DNA from: DASVCS01 sp036381495
GTDB lineage: Bacteria > Gemmatimonadota > Gemmatimonadetes > Longimicrobiales > RSA9
Reading direction: 5' to 3'
Assembly (NCBI GenBank): GCA_036381495.1
Contig: DASVCS010000025.1
Span: forward strand, 79,052-143,051
DNA: 64,000 nucleotides
How positions within the stretch are numbered: position 1 is the first letter of the stretch; each line of letters opens with the position of its first letter. The translations under genes and the position numbers were made by a program. The notes beneath the pieces were generated by a model. The model worked only from the letters and a program-made list of their open reading frames with translations, was not told the origin of the DNA and ran no database searches. Shown one piece after another: positions 16,191-23,820 of this stretch.

Positions 16191-16280
16191 TCAGCGACGC
16201 ATACGCCTCCGACCACGACCCGTGGTGCGGGTCGTAAAGTAGTAGTAGTAGCCGAAAGCGAAGTCGCGATACGTGCGCAT
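16191..16280 (-). CDS. Phe/Tyr leader peptide of the aromatic operon
   Basis: A 29-residue peptide starting MRTYRD and containing FAFGYYYYF at residues 7-15: three Phe and five Tyr counting Tyr4. The remainder is Arg/Thr/Gly. Eight of the first fifteen residues are the end products of the pathway encoded downstream (Phe directly; Tyr shares chorismate and prephenate). There is no clear Shine-Dalgarno; with TTGACA at 16311-16316 the mRNA may be leaderless. It is too short and too specialised to have an enzymatic role; translation itself is the regulatory signal. Confidence 0.88.
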   Translation of the reverse strand: MRTYRDFAFGYYYYFTTRTTGRGRRRMRR

Positions 16281-16582
16281 GGGTGCATAGGTAACTGCCG
16301 CCGGCCGCGCTGTCAAGGTGCCGGGGCGCGGACGCGGATCATCGGGGGGCACGGGATCTGCCGATCGTGCGGGCGGAATCTCCGGTGCACCGGGCGCGGG
16401 CGGCGCGACCGCCACGACTCCCGTGCTCCCGTGGTATCGGGCGGTCGTTCGCGTAATGTCGCGTCTTGCCGGTGGTCGCGAAGTGTCGGGACGCGGGAGA
16501 ACCGTGTCCAGCGCACGGGGGAGCCGTGCGGCGGAGGCGAGCGGTCCGGGACGAAGGGAGCCGTCCGGAAGGAAGGTGACCG
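16281..16582. promoter_or_regulatory. Divergent promoter region between the aro attenuator and the CDF gene
   Basis: About 300 bp with no credible gene. On the minus strand TTGACA (16311-16316) is 17-18 nt from an AT-containing segment next to the leader ATG and is the best promoter candidate for the aro operon. On the plus strand I see no clear promoter for the cation exporter. Open frames here are GC-driven. Confidence 0.45.
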
Positions 16583-17494
16583 ATGGGAGCCGGGCACGGG
16601 CACGGCCACGGGCACGGCCACGGGTGGAGAGGTGAGCGGGATCGGAAACGGCTGACGATCGTGCTCGGCCTGGCCGCAGGCTACATGGTGGCCGAGGCGA
16701 TCGGCGGATGGCTGACGGGCTCGCTCGCGCTCCTCGCGGATGCGGGGCACATGCTCACCGATGTCGCGGCGCTCGGGATCTCGCTCTTCGCCGTGTGGAT
16801 CGCGGCGCGCCCCGCGCCGGCGCGGCGGACGTACGGCTACTACCGCACGGAGATCCTCGCGGCGTTGGTGAACGGCGCGGTGCTCGTTGCGGTCTCGGTC
16901 TACATCTTCATCGAGGCCGTCCGGCGGCTCGCCGCACCCCCGGACGTCCACGGCGCGCCGATGCTGGGCATCGCGCTGGGCGGGCTCATCGTCAACCTCA
17001 TCGGGTTGCGCGTGCTCGGCGGCGGACACGGTGAGAGCCTCAACATCCGCGGCGCGTGGCTGCACGTCCTGATGGACACGCTGGGCAGCGTCGGCGCCGT
17101 CGCGGCCGGCGTTCTCATCTGGGCGTTCCGCTGGAACTGGACCGACCCCGTGGCCTCGATGGCGATCGGCGTCCTCGTGCTCCACTCCTCGTGGCGTCTG
17201 CTGCGCGAGACGGTCGCCGTCCTGATGGAGGCCGCGCCGGGCCATATCGATGTCGACGAAGTGCGCGAGGCGATCACCGCGATCCCCGGCGTGATCTCCG
17301 TCCACGACCTCCACATCTGGACCATCACCAGCGGGCTGGTCTCGCTCTCCGCACACGTCGTGGTGCGCCATCGCCCGCGGCGCGGCACACTGCTCCAGCG
17401 GATCCGCACGCTCGCCCACGACCGGTTCGGAATCGAGCACGTGACCGTCCAGATCGAGCCGGAGGACTTCGAGGAGCGGCGTTCGGGGATCTGA
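16583..17494 (+). CDS. czcD: Cation diffusion facilitator, Zn/Co/Cd exporter
   Basis: A 303-residue CDF transporter that exports Zn2+ or related cations in exchange for protons across the inner membrane. The N-terminus is a His-Gly repeat (GHGHGHGHGHG) that can bind metal. There are six membrane segments, with the site A residues in LLADAGHMLTDVAAL (HxxxD) and WLHVLMDTLGSVG (HxxxD). A C-terminal cytoplasmic domain (about 210-300) ends in VTVQIEPEDFEERR. AAGGAAGG precedes the ATG. It most resembles the ZitB/CzcD group; no regulator lies next to it. Confidence 0.95.
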   Translation: MGAGHGHGHGHGHGWRGERDRKRLTIVLGLAAGYMVAEAIGGWLTGSLALLADAGHMLTDVAALGISLFAVWIAARPAPARRTYGYYRTEILAALVNGAVLVAVSVYIFIEAVRRLAAPPDVHGAPMLGIALGGLIVNLIGLRVLGGGHGESLNIRGAWLHVLMDTLGSVGAVAAGVLIWAFRWNWTDPVASMAIGVLVLHSSWRLLRETVAVLMEAAPGHIDVDEVREAITAIPGVISVHDLHIWTITSGLVSLSAHVVVRHRPRRGTLLQRIRTLAHDRFGIEHVTVQIEPEDFEERRSGI

Positions 17495-17527
17495 GGTTCC
17501 ACCCTTCGCGTTTCGAGCACCCCGATC

Positions 17528-17665
17528 GCTGCCGGGAACGGGAGCGGGAGCGTTTACGTTTACGTCTACGTTTGCGTTTACGGGATGGCGCGGCCGGGTG
17601 TGGGGACGTTCGCGGGGTCGGGATCGGGAGGCAGCGACAACGCGCTCGCGCTCGCGCACGAATCG
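17528..17665 (+). repeat. Mosaic intergenic repeat, copy C with expanded core
   Basis: This block lies between two convergent genes. It has the GGGAACGGGAGC lead-in and then an expanded core of about five TTTACG-like units (17549-17584), where copies A, B and D have two. It ends in an AACGCGCTCGCGCTCGCGCACG tail like copy A's. The variable unit number looks like slippage in a tandem repeat. No gene is visible in 17495-17714. Confidence 0.7.
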
Positions 17666-17714
17666 GCACCCAAACACGCTGTGCGCACGCGAACTCGGTA
17701 CGCGGCGGCGCCCC

Positions 17715-18467
17715 CTACCGATCGGCCCGGGTCCCCACGTAGCTGAACAGGGTGATCGCGTAGAAGTACTGGTCGCGGGCGGCCAGTTCCTCGAGCGCGC
17801 GGGCGAAGCTGCGGTACACTTCCGCCGCGATGATGCCGTGGCGGACCATGGCCTCGAAGTCGCGGCAGCGCTCCCAGCCGTAGTGGCCCGGCTCGAAGCG
17901 CGTGCTGGTGTGCACGACGGCGTCGACCGTGCCGGTGAAGAGCCCCGTCTCCTGGAACACGCGCCAGAGCCTGCGCCCCATCCAGCCGTCCGCATCCGCC
18001 ATCCACTTCTGCTTCCAGTCGGCGAAGGCGTGGATCATCCTCCGGACCAACGCCTTGTCGATGCCGTCGTAGAGCTGGGAATCCCAATCGAAGTGGGCGA
18101 AGACAAGGCGGCCCTCCGGCTTCAGCACGCGGTGCACTTCGCGCAGTAGCGCGGCCTTGTCCGGGATCGCCTCGAGCACGTTGACGGAGAGAATCCGGTC
18201 GAACGCGCCGTCGTCGAACGGGATTCCTTCGGTCATGTCGTGCACGAGGAAGGTGAAGCGCGGATCGCCGGCCGTAGCGCTGCGTGCGGCCTCGACCGCT
18301 GCCTCGGACGCATCGATCCCGACCAGGCGCGTGCTCTCCGGGACCGCCGCGCCGAGGGCGCGGAGGTGTTCGCCGCGACCGCAGCCCAGGTCGAGGATCG
18401 ACCGCGCGCCGGACACTTCGAGCAACGAGAGGACGTGGTCGTGGATGGCCCTGATGTCGTCGGTCAT
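17715..18467 (-). CDS. SAM-dependent methyltransferase
   Basis: A 250-residue class I methyltransferase. Motif I is ILDLGCGRGEHLRALG (about residues 24-39), then LVGIDASEAAVEAARS, FLVHDMTEGIPFDDGAFDRI and the post-motif ALLREVHRVLKPEGRLVFAHFDW. The ATG at 18467 begins just before the typical N-terminal helix; upstream open frame is Arg/Pro-rich and rejected. The acceptor is unknown; the C-terminal half with many aromatic residues suggests a small-molecule substrate. It is convergent with the CDF gene across repeat copy C. Confidence 0.88.
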   Translation of the reverse strand: MTDDIRAIHDHVLSLLEVSGARSILDLGCGRGEHLRALGAAVPESTRLVGIDASEAAVEAARSATAGDPRFTFLVHDMTEGIPFDDGAFDRILSVNVLEAIPDKAALLREVHRVLKPEGRLVFAHFDWDSQLYDGIDKALVRRMIHAFADWKQKWMADADGWMGRRLWRVFQETGLFTGTVDAVVHTSTRFEPGHYGWERCRDFEAMVRHGIIAAEVYRSFARALEELAARDQYFYAITLFSYVGTRADR

Positions 18468-18665
18468 GGTCCGGACCCGCGGTTCGAGGAATCGCACCGG
18501 CGGCGTTGCCCGTCGCCGCCCTTTCCGCCGGTACGGCGGCGCGACAGACGCGGTTTCACGCGGCGGCGCGGCGTGCGCCGGGCGGTCGGCTGGTCGGATT
18601 CTTGCACCACCGGAGCGCAGAGAACGGGACAGGCCGCGGCGGGGCACGCCGACTGGCCCGTCTCA

Positions 18666-18739
18666 GGCCGGGTAGCTCAGTGGCAGAGCGCGGGGCTAAA
18701 GACCCCGAGCTGTCGGCGGTTCGATTCCGCCCCCGGCCT
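18666..18739 (+). tRNA. tRNA-like gene with AAA anticodon
   Basis: A complete cloverleaf can be drawn: acceptor GGCCGGG/CCCGGCC (7 bp, perfect), D arm GCTC-AGTGGCA-GAGC, anticodon stem CGGGG/CCCCG, loop CTAAAGA, T arm GGCGG-TTCGATT-CCGCC. U33 fixes the anticodon as AAA (18698-18700), formally Phe(UUU). Oddities: A34 is very unusual in bacteria for this box, G37 instead of A37, a 7-nt variable loop, discriminator U and no encoded CCA. It may be a degenerate, specialised or misassigned tRNA rather than the main tRNA-Phe. Confidence 0.7.
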
Positions 18740-18753
18740 CTGGACAGGAGGAG

Positions 18754-19032
18754 ATGATGCCGACAGGCAAGGGTGGCGCGCGCAAGGGTCAGCGTCGGCC
18801 GCGGGGCCGGAAGCGAGCGCCGGGCGGCAAGCGGCTCGGGCGGATGACGGCCGGAGGCGCGGAGGTCTGGGTCTCGCACAGCGGCAAGACGCGGGGCATC
18901 GGCCGTGTCACGGAGGACAAGGCGCGGGAGGTCCGCGGCGGCTCCGGGCGTGGGCAGTTGGGTGAGCCGGACGTGGTCGAGATCGTGCGGCGCGAGTGTG
19001 GGCCGAACCCCGAGGACGAGTGGCTCCGCTGA
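18754..19032 (+). CDS. Small basic hypothetical protein
   Basis: A 92-residue protein with a strongly basic N-terminal third (many Arg/Lys/Gly, as in KGGARKGQRRPRGRKR) and a more ordinary C-terminus ending VVEIVRRECGPNPEDEWLR. An AGGAGGAG ribosome site directly precedes ATGATG. It starts 15 bp after the odd tRNA and may share its transcript. The basic tail suggests nucleic-acid binding; no family is recognised. Confidence 0.65.
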   Translation: MMPTGKGGARKGQRRPRGRKRAPGGKRLGRMTAGGAEVWVSHSGKTRGIGRVTEDKAREVRGGSGRGQLGEPDVVEIVRRECGPNPEDEWLR

Positions 19033-19321
19033 TCGATCGGCCGGCGGCGCGCGCGGGCATCGGGCATCGTGGCGCCTGGCCCCGCGATCGCGTCGCTCCG
19101 GAGCCCTGCGCGCCGCAGGTCTGGGCGATCCACTCCCCGGGCGTCCAACGCACGGCCCGACCGCCATGGCGGTACTCCGCGCCTCACCGATCGGGCCGTT
19201 CACCCGCGGGTTCGGAGCCGCACGGCCGCTCGCCGCGCTCGGTGCGCGGGCGCGTGCGACCCTGAAGCGACCCGACCGCCCCGGCGGTGCGCTGCGCCCG
19301 ACATCGACCGCGGAGGAGGGG

Positions 19322-20143
19322 ATGAAACGGACCGCGAACGGTTTCTGGGAGATGCTCGAGGCGCGGCTGCCGGCGGAGGCGCGGGGGAGCGAACGGGACG
19401 TCGCGCGATCGGTGCTCGTCCTGCTGCGCCGCCGGATCCGACCCGAGGAAGCGCAGCACGTCAAGGCGGAGCTCCCCGACGAATTGAAGCGGCTCTGGGC
19501 CGAGCCGGGCGTCGGCCTCGCGGAGGAGCGGACGGGACGGTCGATCGACGAGATCGATCACAACGCCTTCATCGCGCAGGTCCGCGATGCCGCGCGCCTT
19601 CCGGACCTGGCGCGCGCCGCGGAGGCGACGGCGGCCGTCTTCGCGGCCGTACGCCAGTTCCTATCGGGCACGGAGGCGGATCACGTGGAATCGCAGCTCC
19701 CCGCCGGGCTCAAGGCGCTGTGGCGCGGAGAGCATCGAGACGGCGGCCCGCACCGCGAGCAGGGTCCGAGCCCGTTCTGGGAGTTCCTGTCGACCCGCCT
19801 CGAGGGCCGGGTCCCGGCGAGCACGACCGAGATCGCGTGCGTGGTGCTCGCGCACCTGCGCGGCCGACTCCCGCGCGCGCTGGTGGCCGACATCCGCGGC
19901 GCCCTCCCGCCCGACCTGCGCGATTACTGGGTGGCGCCGGAGGGCGGCATCGAGCGCGAGGAGGAGCCCGAGCGATTCTACGGCCGGATCGCCGAAGAGA
20001 TCGGCACGACCGACCTCGATGCGGCGCGCCACGCGGCCGCCGCCACGTTCGGCGCGCTCCGCCGCGTCCTGCCGCCCGCCATCGGTGCGCGGATCGGGGC
20101 CGAGTTGCCCGAGGAGCTGCGAGGTCTCTGGCAGGGAATGTGA
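19322..20143 (+). CDS. Tandem DUF2267 protein
   Basis: A 273-residue protein of two DUF2267 domains, each with two related helical units. The repeat signature occurs four times: AELPDELKRLWAE, SQLPAGLKALWRG, GALPPDLRDYWVAP, AELPEELRGLWQGM. A GAGGAGGGG ribosome site precedes ATG 19322; the upstream open frame to 18905 runs through the previous gene in another frame and is rejected. DUF2267 proteins are cytoplasmic and of unknown function, often near stress genes. This one has no partner gene. Confidence 0.88.
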   Translation: MKRTANGFWEMLEARLPAEARGSERDVARSVLVLLRRRIRPEEAQHVKAELPDELKRLWAEPGVGLAEERTGRSIDEIDHNAFIAQVRDAARLPDLARAAEATAAVFAAVRQFLSGTEADHVESQLPAGLKALWRGEHRDGGPHREQGPSPFWEFLSTRLEGRVPASTTEIACVVLAHLRGRLPRALVADIRGALPPDLRDYWVAPEGGIEREEEPERFYGRIAEEIGTTDLDAARHAAAATFGALRRVLPPAIGARIGAELPEELRGLWQGM

Positions 20144-20240
20144 TGGCCGCCGGATGCGGCGTCCACCATCGCCACGCCCGGCGCCGCTGCGGCCGGCGGG
20201 ATCTCGTGCAACCTTCGTGTCTCCGGGTATCGGTGCCGGC

Positions 20241-22244
20241 TCAGGGCGCCGCGATGATGAGGTGACCTTCTACGCCGCGGATGTACGCCGCCGGCACGCC
20301 CGCACCGCCCGGGCCACCCGTAGCGCCCGTGCCATCGACACCGCCGGCGTCCGCCGGGGAGACCCGCACGGCGATGCGCGTAAGGATCAACTGGCCGCGG
20401 CGCCGCCCCGCGGCATCCCGGAGGTCGATGCGCGCCTCGAGCGGCGCCAGGTCCACACCGTGCCGGCATCCGGCGTCCATCTGCGCGATGACCCGCGCGA
20501 CGAGCGGCGCCAGGTCCGCGCTCAGCTCGGCACCGTTCCACCCGGCGCGGATGCGATGCGCCGTCGTATCGAGCGCGAGGGATAGACCGGCGAGGCGTCG
20601 CGCCATGGATCCGCGCGGACCGCGTGGCACTCTGCCGAGCCCGCCCGGCATTTCGAGGCACGCGGATCCGCCGGGCCACGGCCCGGTCGGCCCGGTCACC
20701 CCCAGACGCACGCGGTACCAGGTCCCGTCGACAACGCCCGGAACCGCCGCCGAGTCGGGCAATCCGGCCACGACCAGCATGGGCGGGGATTCGGATGCCG
20801 GGATGAAGCCCAGTGCCGCGGCAAAGCGCCCGGTGCGGCGCTCGGCCGCCTCACCGGCCTCGGGCGCCACCGCCGCGACCGCGGCCACACCGAAATGGCG
20901 GGCGAGGTACCGCGCCGAGCTGTCGATCTCGCGCACGAGTTGGGCCGGCACCGCAACCTGCCCCTCCCCGTCGCCGCGGGCGCCGGCCGGCGCGGCCGAG
21001 CGCCGGGCGGCCCCGATCACCGCCGCGAGCCGCGCCTGCTGGCTGCGCCGCGAGACCGCGAGCGCACCCCACGGCCCGACGGCCGCGAGCAGCAGGACGC
21101 CCGCGAGGAGCGCGGGTGCCTCGACCAGCGGTGCCGCGCGTCCACGGCGGATGCGCACCCCGGCGAGGATCCCCAGGATGCCGAGCCCCAGGAACACGGC
21201 CAGACGGATGTAGCGGAACTCCGTCCACCCGTACTGCTCGACTCTGACGCCGACGGCCCACACCCCCAGCCCCACCATCGGGAGGAGGGCCAGCGGGTAG
21301 ACCCGGACCAGGGCGGCGAGACCCGCACCCCCATCCGGTGCATCGCGTAGCGGCTCGAAGAGGAAGTCCGCCGCCAGCCAGAGCAGCCCGGCGCCGAGCA
21401 CCAGCGGCGAGAGCACGTTCTTCGGCACCTCGCCCACGACCACGATCCGGACGACGTAGGCGTACAGGATCGCCGCGTAGGTCACGAGCAGCGGCGCCAG
21501 CAGGTAGGCGTCGAGCCAGCGGAAGTAGCGCCGCGCAGCAGGTGCCACCGGCTGCGGCTCGGCCGCGAGCGCCGGCACTCCGCCGACCACGATCCACGGG
21601 ACGAGCGCGAACGCGATCCACCCGAACAGGTGCCCGTACGCCACGCCGCTCACGTCGACGTCGAAGAGCGCGGTGACGGAGCCGAGCGCCGCGGCGAGAC
21701 CCAGGAAGAGGGCAAGACCGTAGCCGGCGACCGTCGCCACCCGGGCGGCGAGCCGCGCGTTGAACAGCCAGAACCGCTCCCGCCGCGCCGTTGCCGCCCC
21801 GCCTTCCACCACCGGGAGCAGCGAGAGCAGCGCCACCGATGCCGCGGCCAACAGCGCCGCTCGCCACCCCTCCGATTCGAGTTCCGGATCGAAGATGGCG
21901 AAGGCGTAATACGCCGCCACCGCCACGGCGAGGACCGCACCGACCCAGCGGCCGCGTGCGCCGAGACGTCCCCGCGCGTGCAGCAGTGTGGTGCCGAACA
22001 CCAGCGGCAGCGCGACCGCCGCGAAGACGGCGAGCGGCGCCCATGCATCCGGGCCGGTCTCCGTCTCGAGCATGTAGGAGAACAGCCCCGCGACCAGGAA
22101 CCCGATCGCGACTTCCAGCGGCGCCTGATAAAACGCGTTCCGCGCATCCTCACGGAGGCGCCGCAGACTCCTGCCGACGCCCGTCATCGGGCTCGACATA
22201 CGGGGGCCACGCCTGACCCGGGACGACGCGTCGCCACCTCGCAC
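20241..22244 (-). CDS. DUF4153 integral membrane protein
   Basis: A 667-residue protein with about ten to twelve hydrophobic segments in residues 35-410, then a soluble C-terminal domain of about 250 residues in which DUF4153/DUF4173-like features were recognised from pattern (FLFEPLRDAPDGG, VPKNVLSPLVLG, RVEQYGWTEFRYIRL). GTG 22244 is preceded by GAGGAGG at good spacing and is taken as start; ATG 22199 is an alternative. The function is unknown; family members are inner-membrane proteins. No operon partner. Confidence 0.82.
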   Translation of the reverse strand: MRGGDASSRVRRGPRMSSPMTGVGRSLRRLREDARNAFYQAPLEVAIGFLVAGLFSYMLETETGPDAWAPLAVFAAVALPLVFGTTLLHARGRLGARGRWVGAVLAVAVAAYYAFAIFDPELESEGWRAALLAAASVALLSLLPVVEGGAATARRERFWLFNARLAARVATVAGYGLALFLGLAAALGSVTALFDVDVSGVAYGHLFGWIAFALVPWIVVGGVPALAAEPQPVAPAARRYFRWLDAYLLAPLLVTYAAILYAYVVRIVVVGEVPKNVLSPLVLGAGLLWLAADFLFEPLRDAPDGGAGLAALVRVYPLALLPMVGLGVWAVGVRVEQYGWTEFRYIRLAVFLGLGILGILAGVRIRRGRAAPLVEAPALLAGVLLLAAVGPWGALAVSRRSQQARLAAVIGAARRSAAPAGARGDGEGQVAVPAQLVREIDSSARYLARHFGVAAVAAVAPEAGEAAERRTGRFAAALGFIPASESPPMLVVAGLPDSAAVPGVVDGTWYRVRLGVTGPTGPWPGGSACLEMPGGLGRVPRGPRGSMARRLAGLSLALDTTAHRIRAGWNGAELSADLAPLVARVIAQMDAGCRHGVDLAPLEARIDLRDAAGRRRGQLILTRIAVRVSPADAGGVDGTGATGGPGGAGVPAAYIRGVEGHLIIAAP

Positions 22245-22527
22245 ATGCTCGCCTCCTCGTCGGATTCGCGGAGATCACGCCGGCGAACATCGAAGCCGGC
22301 GGACCGGCGCTGCACCCGCACCCCGCCGGCGGGAGGATCCCGAAAAATAACGGAATACCGCTGACTGTCCACGCCGCCCGTTCACGGGCCGGGTGATTGA
22401 CCGGCCGGCGCGAGAGGATGTACCGTTCATCATCGACCATGGCGCGATCGCGGAGTTCTACGCCCGACAGCCGGACGGACGGCCGGACGACGATCGCGCG
22501 CGGCTTCGCCTTCAGCCGAGGGTTTCC

Positions 22528-23499
22528 ATGACCGTACGTCCGTATCCGCGCCGCTGCCGAACCGCCTGCGCTGCGCTCGTCGCCGCATTCGGCTGCGCAC
22601 CGGTTGCTTCGAGTCCGGAGTCCGCCGGGCCGCCAGCGGCCGCGGCGGCTCGCGCGCCGCATCGCATCTATGACGCGGGCGGAAGCCGCTTCATCGACGT
22701 CGAGACGCTGGTCGCGGACCTCGCGGCGGTCGATGTCCTGTTCGTGGGCGAGCAGCACGACGACCCGGGCACGCATCGGCTTCAGCGGGCGTTGCTGGAG
22801 ACGCTCGCCGCACGCGGTCGTCGCGTCGTCGTCGGCCTCGAGATGTTCGAGCGGGATGTCCAGCCGCGGCTGGACCGGTATCTGGCGGGGCGGATCACGG
22901 AAGCGGAATTCCTCGCCGGCGCCCGGCCGTGGCCGAACTACCGGACCGATTATCGCCCGCTCGTCGAGTTCGCCCGGGCGAAAGGGTGGCCCGTGATCGC
23001 GACGAACGTGCCGCGCAGAATTGCCGCGGCGGTGGCGCGCGCCGGTCTCGATACGCTGGCCGCGCTGTCCCCGGCCGAGCGCGGCTTGGTGGCCGGCGAG
23101 ATCCGTTGTCCGCGGGATGCATACTACGAACGCTTCGAACGCGCCATGGGCCGGCATCCGATGGGGCCGGACGCCGCGGCGACCGAGCGGAAGGTGCTGG
23201 TCGAACGTCTGTACGCCGCGCAGTGCGTCAAGGATGAGACCATGGCCGAATCGATCGCGGCCGGCCTGGATCGGGAGGCGCCGGGGACGCTGTTCGTCCA
23301 CTTCAACGGCGCGTTTCACAGCGATGACGGGCTCGGCATCGTGCCGCGGCTCGAGCGACGGCGCCCGGGCGCGCGGATCCGCGTGATCTCGGCCATCCCG
23401 GTGGCCGACCTCGAGCGCGTCGAGGCCGCGCGCCAAAGGAGTCGCGCCGACTATCTCCTCTTCACCCTGGCACTCCCGGCGGGGCACCCGGACCGTTGA
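22528..23499 (+). CDS. ChaN family haem-binding lipoprotein
   Basis: A 323-residue protein with an N-terminal signal and lipobox LVAAFGC (Cys near residue 25), so probably an outer-membrane lipoprotein. The ChaN (cofactor haem-binding) domain begins with VLFVGEQHDDPGTHRLQ, and contains VVVGLEMFERDVQPRLDRYL and FNGAFHSDDGLGIVPRL. Family members bind haem or act in iron and haem uptake; some are annotated as putative metallohydrolases. ATG 22528 is the first start that leaves a normal signal peptide. It stands alone. Confidence 0.9.
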   Translation: MTVRPYPRRCRTACAALVAAFGCAPVASSPESAGPPAAAAARAPHRIYDAGGSRFIDVETLVADLAAVDVLFVGEQHDDPGTHRLQRALLETLAARGRRVVVGLEMFERDVQPRLDRYLAGRITEAEFLAGARPWPNYRTDYRPLVEFARAKGWPVIATNVPRRIAAAVARAGLDTLAALSPAERGLVAGEIRCPRDAYYERFERAMGRHPMGPDAAATERKVLVERLYAAQCVKDETMAESIAAGLDREAPGTLFVHFNGAFHSDDGLGIVPRLERRRPGARIRVISAIPVADLERVEAARQRSRADYLLFTLALPAGHPDR

Positions 23500-23820
23500 C
23501 CGCCGCCGCCGATGCGGCCCGCGACGGGAGGCCCGTCGGGCGCGCACGAACGCTCCGCGGCGGGGTATGATAAACCGTTGCAACATACGGTTTTCGCCGC
23601 GCTCGCAGCCTTGGGCGAAGCCCCCCGGACGGCGCTAGCATCCACCCATCGTAGCGGACGTGGCCGCTCGCCATCCCCGCATGGTGGCGAACGTGGCCGC
23701 ACGGCGCTCGCGCCGCCCTCGTCGCGGGCGGCGTCGCGCATCGGGGCGGCGCGCCGACAATGCCGGCGCAGCCACCCCCGAGATGCAGTGCGGGTCGCGG
23801 CTCACCAGAAGCAGTGCGCG
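23500..23820. other. Intergenic region with inverted and direct repeats
   Basis: This 321-bp gap precedes the GHKL ATPase. AAACCGT (23572-23578) and ACGGTTT (23587-23593) form a 7-bp inverted repeat with an 8-nt spacer, a candidate operator or promoter-linked site in an otherwise GC-rich stretch. About 23640-23700 has two imperfect direct copies of a unit ending GACGTGGCCGC / AACGTGGCCGC. No gene is apparent. Confidence 0.45.
23572..23593. repeat. Inverted repeat upstream of the GHKL ATPase
   Basis: AAACCGT and ACGGTTT form perfect 7-bp arms separated by 8 nt (TGCAACAT) in an AT-rich patch within very GC-rich DNA. It could be an operator or, read on the plus strand, a weak hairpin after the ChaN gene; the T-run following it is only four bases, so a terminator is not certain. 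Confidence 0.4.

Larger units (their letters stand above)
16131..16280 (-). promoter_or_regulatory. Phe/Tyr transcription attenuator
   Basis: All four elements of a classical ribosome-mediated attenuator are present. Region 1 (16228-16235, ACGACCCG) pairs with region 2 (16215-16222, CGGGTCGT). Region 2/loop CCACGGG (16219-16225) pairs with CCCGTGG of region 3 (16155-16161), the antiterminator. Regions 3 and 4 form the 13-bp terminator. Region 1 starts immediately after leader codon 15, so a ribosome paused on the Tyr/Phe run would mask it and favour the antiterminator. A perfect TTGACA lies at 16311-16316; the -10 is weak, but predicted initiation would be at or near the leader ATG. Confidence 0.88.

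Noticed and set aside
16281..16415. Longer version of the leader frame (74 codons)
   Set aside because: The in-frame upstream part runs through a TTGACA promoter element and is Pro/Ala-rich. The 29-codon leader starting at 16280 is far more consistent with attenuation.
18666..18739. The tRNA considered as selenocysteine or suppressor tRNA
   Set aside because: The acceptor stem is 7 bp and the variable arm is short, so not selenocysteine. U33 places AAA, not CUA or UCA, in the anticodon.
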